DNA from: Jaapia argillacea MUCL 33604
Lineage: Eukaryota; Basidiomycota; Agaricomycetes; Jaapiales; Jaapiaceae
Length of the DNA: 34,953 bases
NCBI GenBank assembly: GCA_000697665.1
Contig: KL197709.1
Coordinates: forward strand, 3,399,022 to 3,433,974
Direction of reading: 5' to 3'
The notes below the pieces were generated by a model that was not told where the DNA came from, searched no databases, and saw nothing but the letters and a program-made list of their open reading frames with translations. Positions 21,801 to 33,288 of this stretch are shown here, in pieces; within the stretch, counting starts at the first letter, position 1, and every line of letters begins with the position of its first letter. Both the position numbers and the translations under genes were made by a program.

Positions 21801-22318
21801 GGAAGACAGAAAGGACACCTAATTTATGGATCCAAAAATGAGTTATTTGACTTCAGTCAATCATTGAGAAAGACAACATCAAGTATTCACAGGTAGGGTT
21901 GGACATGGGTGATACTACAGGTGTTGTTGGAATAGACTGCAGTGTGTGGCACTCAAAACCAGCAACTTGTGCATGGTTGAAACACAGATTGTATCTTCCC
22001 CTCCAGCTCAGGTCTTTTTTCATCAAAAACTGTGTGAGTAGACTTGGATTAGTGCCAGCTACACATCTATCACACTCCCTTTATTGAAGTCCCGCTTTGA
22101 AAAAATTTCATCATCCCAAATCTGAATTTCTGTCAGAGTCTGTTGAAGTTTTCCTTTTAAGGTAATCAGCATCACAGCATTCAGCCACCTCCCTCCAAGG
22201 ACATTTGCTGCACTCAATTATGGCTCCAATAATACACAGATAGATAGACAGAATATAGTGAGTTATAAGATAATTAGTTCAAGAGAACTGCCAAGGTCAT
22301 TATGACCAAAGGCCTACA
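21801..22318. other. Gene-free stretch
   Basis: No gene is supported. A short GATA-type microsatellite (ACAGATAGATAGACAG) lies near 22240. This may include the left end of the adjoining leftward transposon, but no terminal inverted repeat was identified. Confidence 0.35.
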
Positions 22319-25185
22319 TCAACAATGAGATTGATATTTCTTCACCACAAACTCAGCCTGTTTTGCATTCAGGCCCTTCCTGTGAGAAGATAAGAATTGA
22401 TGAGAACATGAGGAACTGGTATATTGGGTGGCAATACCTGTAAGCATCTATGTAACACCATAATTTACAAAAGAATGCCTGGATAGTGTTGGTTGGACAT
22501 GCATTGAGAATTTTGGGAACAAGGTGTTTTGCGGTGGGGAAGGTTCCATCAGCTGTCACTTAAAAGCCTGCAAGGAGCGCTTGAGAACACAAAAAGAATA
22601 AGCGGTGGAAGAAATTTACTCACAAGCCTTTGCCCACCCCCAGTGCATCTCAATGGGATTCAATTCACAGTGGAGCTTTGGTAGAAAGTAATACTTGTGT
22701 CCCACCTCGTTGATGACAACCTGCAGTAAGGGTTTCTCATCTTTGAAATCTTGCTGTGTGGCAAGAGCTTTTTGCATGCAGCACATATTTGACATTGAAG
22801 CTTGCAGGATATCTTCATGTAAGTCAGCTGGTTCCTCACCTCTCTCTGCAGCAACCTGGGCTTCACGAAGCAGCCGCTTGTGGGCCTCTCTTGAGAGTTT
22901 GCAAACCTTACACTCTCTGACAAGCTTCCCCCCATTCATCTCCTTCAACATCAGAACAAGCCCCCTCTCTTCCAGGACCCACAGCATCCCCTTTGCTTGC
23001 CCCTGAAATTTGTAGTCAGGGTGATCTCATGGGAGGTTCATTAAGAAGACCATTCCTTGTGGTTTCCCCCTGAACTCTGGGTTCAGATTCTTGTAAGGTA
23101 TGATGGTGGCATGCATACAGTGTTGTTGCCCCCCCCCCCTCCCTGGTCTGACATTCATCTCTTTAACATTGAGTGCATCCTTTGTGAATTCACCATAGGC
23201 TGATGATTGGTCAAAGAGAAAGTCTGCGACGGCCTCTGGATAGATTCATTTGAAGATCAGGATTGTATTTTTCACCTGTATCTCTTATTGTGAAAAGAAT
23301 GAATTGAATAACATTAGAGGTACCTACTGGCCCAATTAGCTGCTCTATATTCCACCACCCATCATGATTTTTCCCCAGATAGATGATCTGATGAGCATCC
23401 ATGCAGGGCAATTTTTTGCTGGGATCCAATGCTTTGTTCTTAACCCTCTGGGACTCAGACATTACTAGTTGGCCAGTTTGCTCAAGGATGAAGTCCGATA
23501 CATGAATTGCCCAGCCTTGCCCCTTTTTATGAAGGGGCATTTTTCCGTCTTTGACCCACACTCGATGGCACAGGTCATTCACATGGAAAATGGATTCGTC
23601 GTGAAAGATGGGAATGTGGAGTCTTTTGCCTGGCCTGAGAACAGGTTTGATTGGCTCCAATATTTTATTATTGTAAGTACGCTGCAGCCTTTGAACTCTT
23701 CATCAGTAACTCATTTTATGTTTGATTTCAGTTTGACAGTGCCTTTCATTCTCAGAAATGGTTGCAAGAAATTTTCTCTGGTACTCAACAACATCCTCCC
23801 ACTTGTGTCCATCCACATACATTCCCTTTCTAACGTCCTTCAGCCTGTATGCCAATTTCACAAGCCACCTTCGCACTGCTGACTCAGATATCTTCTTCCC
23901 TCCTAGGTCAAGGCCAAGGGATGGAATGATAACTGAATTCACCTGTTTCATCAAAAGCAATGGTGTAATCTGTGGTACCAGGTCAGCCCAGGGCCACAAC
24001 AACTCCCTCAGTTTGAGAAACTGACCTCACTGTCTGCCAAGACCATCAGGTAGTGATGCACCACTTGTGTCATGTGCTCATTGTTGAGTAAAGTTGGATG
24101 TGTGTGATGCTTTCCAGCATTTGTGGGTGGCAAGATACAAAACCAAATGATGTACCAGTAGAGGGTATGGATCTTGCAAGCAAAATACAGTCCCTTCCCA
24201 ATTGATCACACCACAGTGTAACTGGCCTTTATGGTCAGGGATTTCACTTGTGGATTCTTCATGTATCTTTCATGGAGGTCAATAAAGTTCTTCACAGTGT
24301 GTAGATGCATTAATGATGTGAGTGATTTAAACTTATTTGCCTCTTTGAGGAGTTTTGTGACTGTTGTCTGCACAGGTTCATCCTCTGGCACATCCTCTTC
24401 ATTAGCTGTTGGATTGAGGAAGGCCTCTGGGATTGGGCTGCAATGTCAGTAGACAAGTTTCCTGTGGTGGAGTTGATAGGTTGTTGGCCAGATCCCATCA
24501 AAGACGGAGTTATTACAGGGGATTTTTTGTCCAGCTCCTCGACCTTGGAAGGTGGCATTTCAGGACTGGGGGCTCTTGTTTCACAGACAAAGGGCTTGAA
24601 GTATGTTGTCACTTTTCCACATCCCTTTGCAGCCTTTAACAAGTCTCTTTGTTTCATATAGGTTGACATCCTACCAGTGTCACTGTAAGTGGATAAGGAC
24701 TGTTTCAGAAGCTTCGAGGGCTTCTGTTGTGATGAACTACCCTGCTCAAGGAGGTAAGCTTGATGTCTTAAGTACTCAGGCTTGTGTTGGGAGTGATCCT
24801 CACCCAGTTCAATGTCTTTTCCCAGAATTCACAGGCAGTTTCAGCCACTTGCCTCGCACATTCCTCCTCGTAATCAAGCACTTCAATTTCAAGCATCTCT
24901 CCCTTCCTTTTCCCACCAACAACAGCCTCCTCTAAGTCTTTGTCTTCATCCTCCCAGTTTCTGCTATCTGAAATGTCCACTGGGTCTTTGTTGAGAAAGT
25001 TGAATGACCACCTGCCCTGCTCTTCAGTGTCAGAGAGTTCATTGGGGACACTAGAATCATTTGGTAGATATTCCAGGTTGATAGAAAGCTCAAGGAGGTT
25101 CTCTATAAAGCCAGAATCGAAGTTTTTTCCCCCCAGAAGTGTGTTGCTGCTTTGCCTGCCTCTGTCTCTTTGTTGGAGGGGGCAT
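22319..25185 (-). pseudogene. DDE transposase (IS630/Tc1-mariner-like, basidiomycete type), copy A
   Basis: Read leftward from a possible ATG at 25185-25183 (MPPPTKRQRQ). N-terminal acidic and Ser-rich parts lie at 25140-24770 and 24670-24310, and a helix-turn-helix-like segment at about 23900-23800 (ESAVRRWLVKLAYRLKDV). The catalytic domain follows: HIPIFHDESIFHVND (Asp codon 23600-23598), LFDQSSAYGEF (Asp 23212-23210; Tyr where I expect His) and HCELNPIEMHWGWAK (Glu 22651-22649). The last exon ends with a TGA at 22321-22319, where the family sequence seems to continue. Introns include 22380-22437. Breaks: frame change at a run of 11 C (23129-23139), TGA at 23028-23026, frame change near a G/A run at about 25130, and others between the N-terminal pieces. 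All three acidic residues survive, but the frame does not. Confidence 0.8.
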
Positions 25186-26286
25186 TTTAGACTCAAAATA
25201 AGCATTTGAATTTTCAACCCCCAAATCTGAATGATTACATATGCAGGCTGAATTTTCAGTCTTTTGAATTTACACATATTTTGGCCAGGTTTCCTATCTA
25301 AATTGTTTTCTCAAGGCCTCCAGCAGTCTGGTTGAAGCACTGCAGAGTTGCTGTGGCTTGGCAGTGGTCATGGTAGTACGCCTCATAGAAGATCACATGG
25401 CTTATAAACTTGGATCCAGGTACCTTAGGAGTATACTAAGATGATGCAAGTTACCAGAAGTCATGACAAGTCATGTAGCACTTGCTATTCAAGTCTGAGT
25501 GTGCCCCAAGAAAGTCTTCCACCTACACATGGAGACTGTGTTGACGTACATTTTGAGTGTCTCTCTATCTATTTCTACTTTCTACACTTTCTTTCATTTG
25601 TGCTGTGGACATTGACATTGGTTGGATTTGGAGCTGTGGCTGGTTTGGTTTCATGCAAACAGTACCATACAACACCCCATTCTCTCATCTCTCCATCACC
25701 ATTCTGTGCACAGACTGCTAGCTCAGGGTTGCTCGAGTTTTGTAGCTTTCATCCTTGTGATAGCTCACTCTTGGCAGCATTCCCCTGTAGTTGTAGCTCT
25801 ATTGTGCTCTCTGGTGCCAACCTACACTCTCTTATACCACTAGAATGACTAGTCATACACAAGAATCCTAAGCACCAACAACCACAGTCTCTGCAAAACA
25901 CCACTCACAATCAGTGTCTACACACAAGACCAACCCCACAACACCCAATTCTCCTACCAAATTAATCATATCCCAGATGATGTCAGAATTTCCTGTCTGC
26001 TCCAACTCTAAGATTTGTCCCAAGACCAGTTGTCCACCATTTCACCACCATGTCACTCAGTATTGGGAATTCAAATGATCTATGGTGCGGTTCACATAGC
26101 CACCACTACTTGTGTACAAGTCGATAGAAAAATCGAATAAAATCCCTAATTTTTAATCCCTCTTGTAAAACAACTCCTTTTGAGTGTCCAAACAGATCCC
26201 TAAGACAGATTTTCGATGCTGCAAAATTGAGTGAGACCAAACTTTTTTTGAGGGTCAATTTGGCTGGGTAGTACAAAACAAGAGTA
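25186..26286. other. Gene-free stretch between the two DDE transposases
   Basis: No gene is supported. The rightward ORF at 25441-25848 is Ser/Cys/Leu-rich without a motif. The stretch from about 26100 to 26286 lies just beyond the stop of the leftward transposase and probably includes its 3' non-coding end. Confidence 0.4.
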
Positions 26287-28967
26287 TTATGCATCGAAAG
26301 CCCTTGCCACCCTCTCTGGGATGCGTCTGTGTGATTTGTATTTAGTGGAACTAAATCTCCGAACCTCCAACTGAGCCTCCTGAGTTGCCATACCCACCTG
26401 ATAAGTGGCCATCCAACATACCATGTGATGTTCCCACCTCCAAATTGTGGAAAGTGGTACCAAAGCCAGAGCCACTGGCATATTTTCCTTCAGTGTGTTG
26501 AAGGTGTAATCACAATTGTCTTGAAGATATTTCTTGACCACACCCCAGAAGAATTTGTTAAAATTGAGCTCACAATGATACTTCAGGAGAAAGATGTACA
26601 GATGGCCTGCTGCCTTGATGACTTCTTGAACAAGGGATTTCTGTTCCTTGAAGTCAGGCTGTCGGTCCAACAGTTGCTTGCAGCAGCAGATTGTATCAAG
26701 GTTGTCAGAACATTGGCTCTTGCATTTTCCATGAAGCTTCACAGGGTATAGGCCTTGTTCAATGAGAACTTGCTTCATGCCTTTGGCTGGTCTGGATACT
26801 CAGGGTGGTTTAACAGAAATACCAGGGGCTGCAAAATCCTGACACCATCTTTGATAAACCACCCATCACACATTTTGGCTTGCTTTCCACCAGGTTTCAT
26901 GTTCATCTGAGAAGTGAGCAGGACATCCTCAGCATATGCCAAGTGCCCCTGAGAGTTATCAACCATGAATAGGCCTTGATATGCTGGGCCATGAGCCTCT
27001 TTAAATGTGGGAATAATCTTACTTGAGAGCTGTCACCAATTTGGTGAGAAAGATGCCCCAACAGGGCCAACATAGACATACCTACTTCATGAACAACTCT
27101 CCTGTCCAGTATCCATCATAATTATTGCCATATTCGAGATCTTGGCTTGCTTCCTTTAGCCACCCAACTGTCGAACAGATCATGTTCCTCTGGTGGATCC
27201 CTCAGCCTGCCCCTTTCTTCCACAATGCATGCTGATCTTCAAGCACCCATGTCTTTGCTCTTGCATCATTCACCTGAGCTGTTATCTTGTCATGTGCACA
27301 GAGAACAAGCCACCTCTCAACAAATTCACTGGGATAACAACCTGATCAATATCTCCGACGGTGTGCTGGACAAGTCACTTTGAGTGTTCCAGCATTGCAG
27401 GGAGGAACCCCTCTTGCCAATACACAACGACATCCAGTCAATTGTGGCCATCAAAGTAGAGACCTTTTTTGTGGCCAATGTATTGGAAGCCTTCATTGCA
27501 GAGCCAGTGCCAGGCAGTACTCAATGAGATCCTTCCCTGTCTTTGAGCTGAATGCAAGGGAACAACTCAACTTTCATGTACTTCTTGAGTCTGTGGGGCA
27601 TCTCTTCATCAACAAGGTGACACACATATTCATCCACTACAGAGGGGACAAGCTTTCCCTTTGGGAATTCAGCCAGTTCCTTGGGGTTTACAGCTCATTT
27701 GTTCAATTGTATGAATGCTCGGAGCTTGGCCTTGATGGCAGGATCATTGAGAAGTGAGTATACCTTGCTATGGCACCCTCAGTTGGATTCTGGAAGCTTT
27801 TGATGGCTGATCCAGAGATGTGTCCAGCATCTGACACAGTGACCACCCCATTTTGCAGCAAAACCTTGGCTTTCAGTAGCCTTTTCTGAAGCAGCAACTC
27901 CAAGACCCCCATGGTGTACGACCATCATCAAATAGCTTTGGATTGCCCTTGCTTGATATGATTGCAAGCCTATGGGACCAGCAACAAATTCAGTTTCTTC
28001 AATCCAATAAGCTTTTTAATATCAACCAATGCCTTTCCCAACTCCTTCTTTTGCATAGTACATTTTTGTTTCTGCATCTCAGTGCAGGAACCAGATGCAT
28101 GGAGGGACAGCAGGCAAACAGTGAGATGAGGGGGGGGGTGCATTGTCAGATTCATCATTGGAGGCATTTCCATCTGTATCTGAATTGCTCTTGCTTTCAT
28201 AATACAATGCATCATCTGCACTGGAGTGATCAGATAAGTAATCAACCAATTCCAAAGGGGACAACTCCATCTGTGTGCCACTCTCACAACCTGACCCAAG
28301 CTCATCAGACTTGACAGTCAAGGGAACCGGAGGAGCACATGGGGAAGTGGGTGGGATAAAGAAGTTTTGCATGAACACAATCAAAGGGTCCACTCCTGCT
28401 GAATCTGGTGAGTACTCCTGGTATCAGTGATGTGATGGAAACTCACAATATTTTGGCATTCTTTTGTGCCTGTTCTCGGTCTCTCACATCTTTATCACGG
28501 CAGCTCTTTGTTCTCTTGGAGTGCCCATCATGTCCCAGTCTCTGATTTGACTCAATCTCCTTCCAATCCTTTTCAGATTTGACTGAGGTCAACTGGTCCC
28601 ATTTGGTTGGCTTCATAATCAATGCCAGATCCTTCTTCAAGCCTTCCAGAGTCTTCTCATCAGAATCAGACAATGATTCATCTGAGGACCAGTCTGTCTC
28701 ATCATCCAAACATATGAATTCACCATCTGATGAGATGTTATGATTGACTCCACCCTCATACCCACATTCCACCTCTGACTCTGAATCAGAGGAATCCAGG
28801 ATCAAAATCTCCCCCTCAGGCTCCTCGATTATTGAAGGGTCATCCTTGCATGGAGCTGGACTGGGTGTTTTGTCAGGGGTGGGTGTCTGGTATATCCATA
28901 GGGGGGGTTTCTGAGTCATGCATATACCTTGGATGTCGTGCAGCACATGCTCAAGCTGCTGCTTCAC
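26287..28967 (-). pseudogene. DDE transposase (IS630/Tc1-mariner-like, basidiomycete type), copy B
   Basis: Leftward, ending at the stop 26289-26287 after ERVARAFDA. The N-terminal part at 28967-28447 is acidic and Ser-rich (DSSDSESEVECG) and continues after an intron at 28405-28446. Next come KKELGKALVDIKKLIG and HHGGLGVAASEKATESQGF (about 28050-27830). Then the catalytic region: AHDKITAQVNDA (Asp 27291-27289), NYDGYWTGELF, VDNSQGHLAYAEDVL (Asp 26960-26958) and YHCELNFNKFFWG. In the last, the position where I expect Glu (NFIEFFWG type) is Lys (codon 26556-26554), so the third catalytic residue is lost. Breaks: frame change at a 9-G run (28130-28138), TGA at 27204-27202, and a frameshift near 26776 where the MKQVL text resumes. 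It belongs to a different subfamily from copy A, judged by the text around the motifs. Confidence 0.78.
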
Positions 28968-30693
28968 AGAGATATTATCAAGGAGGCATACTGTATTTTT
29001 TGTTGTCCAGTCAGGGGAAATATTTTACATTGAGAACAGTGTAACTATGGGGTCCTGGACTTCAAAAATCTGGCCCTCGTGGCCTCAGATGTACACAACA
29101 AAAATAAATTATGCCTCCAGCTGATTTGGTGGTTGTTCACCAGAGGTGGTGGCTAAGCAAACTGCACCATATGATTGGGATTGTATTTGGCCTAATGATA
29201 ATATTCTAATGCACCAGATGCCCACAATTCTAGGAGTCCAAAACATTGGAATCTGACTCAAATCTCCTCCATCACTATCTTAGAAACTTGCACACCTCTA
29301 GAACCTCAATAATCTTATCAGGACACTCTTTGTCTCAATTTTCTGAGTTCTGATACACTGCCACAGCACGTTCTAATGGTCTGATACTTCAGGGTTTACA
29401 AGACACTTACCTCACTTGCCACCTCCTTCACTTCTTGACTTCTCAACCTCATGTCTGTGCTCTGGGACTGAGAAGACACTTGATTTGGGTTTCTGAGATT
29501 GACCACAATAGATCTTGCTCCTTCTGAGGTTTTGGTGCCATTCTCCTTTAGGTCTGAAACTCCATTCCTAGGACTTCTCTTGCTTTGCAGGATACTCAGT
29601 ATGTTCCACCCCAGTTACTTGAATTTTGAGTTGTCCCCTTCATTTGTTGTGCACTCTCTCAGTCTCATCACCCAAAGGTTGTCCTGAATTCACCCTTCCC
29701 TTTGTCCTATCCTATTTCATAGCTACCTCATGTACCTGAGTATAAAAAACTATCTGTAGCTACTGGAATTAAAAGAACCTTTCAGGATCTCTTTCTTCTT
29801 GAGTCGTTCTCAGATGTCATTCACTCTTATGCTCTCATTCTAAAGCTCGCATTTGTGTTACTGTCTAGTGTCCCCTCAGAATTTAACTGTCTCAGACTTC
29901 AGACTTATTTGTTTTGAGATTTCTGACATTTTCTTCTTTTGATGTGCATTGACATTTTCTGACCTTCACATTCTATCCTGACACTTTTTTTCAATTTGAT
30001 CTCAATCTATCTCGTACTGATTTGTGTTTCCCTTTTGTTTCTATTCTGATGTCTTAGCTTTAGTTTGTTTTGATTCTAATCACTTCATTTTCTATTGTTT
30101 TTGTTAGTTCTGTTGTAATGCATCCCTAGATTCCCAAGTAGTCTGACTCAATACCTGATATTTTGGACACATAGCAAGTATTTGCCCTAGTGCATCATCC
30201 CCTCATGACTACTCCTCCATAATCACTGTGTTGAGTCAAGTTTTCCTTGTGTTCCATTCATTGGACATGTCCCTTCCAGACCTTACCAAGTCTGTCCCAC
30301 ATATTTACACATCCTAAAACACTAATCCCTTCCATTCTTCAATTTCCAGTGAAGATGAACAACACACCCCTTGTCTGGAACTTACACACCCTGAGTACCC
30401 CACAACAAGTCAATCAGGAATTAGAGATATTATGGGGAATACGCTCCACTTCAGCACAAACTACTAGAGTAGATGGTCCACCCTATGTTCCATACACAGA
30501 CATCAAAATTTATTTGACATCTTGACTTTCAAATATCTGGAGACACCTCTAGTGTTTATGGAAAAACAGGGCTTTCAGAAAGTCCAAAATTTCCAAAATT
30601 ACACTGCTTTGGTCATGATAGTACAGTACTTCACAAATATCAAAATGTAATAAAATGGGAATCATACCTGCCACTTGGTGGCCCACTCCCTGA
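28968..30693. other. Gene-free, T/C-rich plus strand
   Basis: No gene is supported. From about 29270 to 30130 the plus strand is dominated by T and C with frequent TTCT, TTTT and CTCA words, and no ORF there shows a motif. The start of this stretch (28968-29150) may still be non-coding end of the leftward transposase. Confidence 0.4.
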
Positions 30694-31155
30694 CTAGTGA
30701 TGAATGAAGAGGTGGGCGAGTGTGCTGGGTAAATGACAAAGAAGGTCCATAGTATCTCCAAGCTTGCCATTCTCTAGGCGAACTGTATGGATGTTTGACA
30801 TGAATGACACTACTTTCACAGCATCGGGGAGGTCCAATAGTTTGTCGATGTCAGTGATGAATAAATTTGTCACATATTTGCCCAAGTGCTCTGTTAACAG
30901 AGCTAGCCAATTGGATGTATCACTGGGTGCATTACCTGATTTTCCCACAAGAAATGTCTTGGAAAAGTGGATGAAGAAGGTTATGTTTGTCCCACCTTTT
31001 GAATGAATTTCTCTTGGCACTAAAGAGTGGTAAAACTGAGACCTTTGGCAGCCTTTAATCAACCTTTCCTTGGTGGCAAAATGGTGGAGAAAGTCAAAGT
31101 TTGACCAGAGTTTTTCCACAAAATTGTTTACAGCCAAATATTGTATTTGTTCCAC
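30694..31155 (-). CDS. Unrecognised ORF, 153 codons
   Basis: A single open frame from ATG 31155 to the stop at 30696-30694. The end reads like a leucine-rich segment (HTVRLENGKLGDTMDLL, HLPSTLAHLFIHH), somewhat like the LRR tails of fungal F-box proteins, but no F-box is visible and there is too little to name it. Neighbouring frames give no extension. It lies in otherwise gene-free AT-rich DNA, so it may be a remnant or a chance ORF. Confidence 0.25.
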   Translation of the reverse strand: MEQIQYLAVNNFVEKLWSNFDFLHHFATKERLIKGCQRSQFYHSLVPREIHSKGGTNITFFIHFSKTFLVGKSGNAPSDTSNWLALLTEHLGKYVTNLFITDIDKLLDLPDAVKVVSFMSNIHTVRLENGKLGDTMDLLCHLPSTLAHLFIHH

Positions 31156-32073
31156 ATTTTTTGTGCAGCCAAATTGGAAAAAAAGGTTAAATATAGCTCC
31201 CCTCTTCTTTAAACTTTTGACAGAGTTTGCCCATCTTTAATACCGTAATAAAATTGTGGAGAAGTCTTGTTAATGTATATAGTGTTTCCAGTGGTGAAAT
31301 CATGAAAAAAGATGAAGTATTGTTTGAAGCAAAAGCCTGAATTTGGACAGGATTTTGAAGACTACCAAAGTGGAGAAAATGATTAAATATAATCAGTAGC
31401 AGTGTATAGAATTTCGATGAAAAGTTTCCAACATTTTTCTGCAGTCAAAGTAGTAGACAAAGGTAAAGTATAGGAATTAATAAGGATAAACTCTCAATAT
31501 TGTTTTTCAAGGGGAAATATTGTGGATAGACAAAAAATTTGTCTAAGATTTCATCATGGGAAAAATGTTGAGCAAATATAAAATATGGATGTAATCAATA
31601 GTTAAAATATTTATGGAGGAAAGAGTGATGTGAAAGATAAAGTATGGATGGAAGAAAAATCTTAGAGAAGGTGGAGAAAAGAATAGACTTTGGCGCTGAA
31701 CAAAATTGTGTTGATTCTGTGTAGGAAAAACTCAAACTTCAGGAGAAATTTGCAAGGGAAAAATTGTGATAATAGAAAAGATTTTGTGAGTGGAAATGTT
31801 TAAAGTTTTGAGTCTGAAAATATGCTGAGCCAAAGTTAAACTCTGGTGGGCAGGAGAAACTTAACTCTGCTAGTTGTTGTGGGAGAAAAAATCATGCCCA
31901 AATAAAAACACTTGCCTGGAGGAAATCTTCAAAGTTTGGGGCAGAAAATTGAGGTGATAAAACTTAAACTCCAGAGAGGACAAATGTGAGAAAAATGATG
32001 AGAATGTAAAAAAGATATTTCTATGTAAGAGTTAAACTTCATGGATTTAGAATTCACAGAAATTTGTGATCCA
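31156..32073. repeat. A-rich, quasi-periodic decayed repeat region
   Basis: The plus strand is rich in A with recurring words such as TGGAGAAAA, ATTGTGG, AAAGTTTAAA and TTAAACTCTGG (for example near 31835, 31965 and 32030) at irregular 25-65-bp spacing. This looks like an old tandem array that has lost its register. No gene is supported. Confidence 0.35.
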
Positions 32074-32675
32074 TTCCGGCTTGCAATCTGTGACTCCAGA
32101 GTCAATTCTAGCATGCAATGTGACTCTGTGGTTAATTCCATCTGTGACTCCAGATTCAATTCCGGTGTGCCGTCTGTGACTCTGGAGTCAATTCTGGCAT
32201 GCAATCAGACTCCAGAGTTCATTCCAGCATGCAATCCGTGACTCCGGATTTAATTCCAGCATGCAATCTGTGATTCTGAAGTCAAGTCCAGCATGCAATG
32301 TGACTCTGGAGTTAATTCCGGTGTGCAATCCGTGACTCCAGAGTCAAGTCCAGCATGCAATCTGACTCTGGAGTTCATTCCAGCATGCAATCTGTGACTC
32401 TGGATTTAATTCTGGCATGCAATCTGTGACTCCAGAATTAATTCCAGCATGTAATCCGTGACTCCAGATTTAATTCTGGCATGCAATCTGTGATTCCAGA
32501 GTCAAGTCCAGCATGCAGTGTGACTCTGGAGTTGATTCTGGCATGCAATCCGCAACTCCGGAATCAATTCCAGCATATAATTCATGACTCCGGAGTCAAT
32601 GCCAGCATACAATCCAAGATGTAGAGTGAGTGTGAATCAAATTCTAGCATATGATTGACTCACAGAATTGAATTC
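32074..32675 (+). repeat. 32-bp minisatellite, forward block, about 18-19 units
   Basis: The typical unit is TTCCAGCATGCAATC followed by TGTGACTCCAGAGTCAA, 32 bp. Several units are 30 bp because two bases are missing between GCATGCAAT and GACT, and one unit near 32137 is only 24 bp. Each unit contains the palindrome GCATGC and the near-palindrome GACTC-CA-GAGTC or GACTC-TG-GAGTC. Units beginning GTCCAGCATGCA after a TGATTC-type unit recur 220 bp apart (32286 and 32506), hinting at a higher-order repeat. Confidence 0.9.
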
Positions 32676-32680
32676 ACAGT

Positions 32681-32912
32681 CACAGATTGCATGCCAGAAT
32701 GGACTCTGGAGTCACAGATTACATGCCAGGATGACATCCAGAGTCAGGGATTGCATACCAGAATACAATCTGGAGTCATGGGTTGTATGCTGGATTTTAA
32801 TCTGGATTCAATTCTTTTTCTTCATTGCATACTGAAATTAAATCTGGAGTCATGGATTGTTGCAAGCCAGAATCAACTCTGGTGTCATGGATTGTATGCC
32901 AGAATAGAAGGT
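32681..32912 (-). repeat. Same minisatellite in inverted orientation, about 7 units
   Basis: From 32681 the unit reads CACAGATTGCATGCCAGAAT then GGACTCTGGAGT, which is the reverse complement of the forward unit. Units follow at 32-bp spacing with one longer unit (about 42 bp near 32811). The switch of orientation occurs within a few bases around 32676-32681. Confidence 0.85.
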
Positions 32913-33288
32913 CTTCAAGATCATGAATAATCGATAGCAAGCATAAAAGTCGACACGTCCCTTGTGTTCAGGATGAATATGGTTGTAGTGCTTGATGATC
33001 CATATATGGAAGGATCAGATATCTGCGAGAAGTGTCGAGATAACAAGAAAAATGAAAATAGACATAGCACAGTGTGATACTTAACAATTCCTGTAGAATA
33101 GTCCATTATGTGTTGTTATCCCTACCATATTCAAATTGATTCGTTGACTCCGATATTGGAATGGGCTCCGTCAAAGTGTTGGGATGCGATCAATCGTATG
33201 ATCCCATTATCAGATTCTCACTTTTCTCCTCCAAACCACCACTTTGGCGAAATGGACCACGTCTATCCACCGACTCTTTGTGACGGGC
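32913..33288. other. Gene-free stretch before LTR copy 2
   Basis: No gene or repeat is recognised. Two small overlapping ORFs (leftward 32921-33106, rightward 33108-33365) lack motifs, and the second runs into the LTR. Confidence 0.4.

Noticed and set aside
24206-24660. Rightward ORFs around 24231-24661
   Set aside because: They are complements of the N-terminal part of the leftward DDE transposase copy A.
32074-32912. CRISPR-like array
   Set aside because: Units abut without unique spacers, the period is that of a minisatellite, and the setting is eukaryotic.
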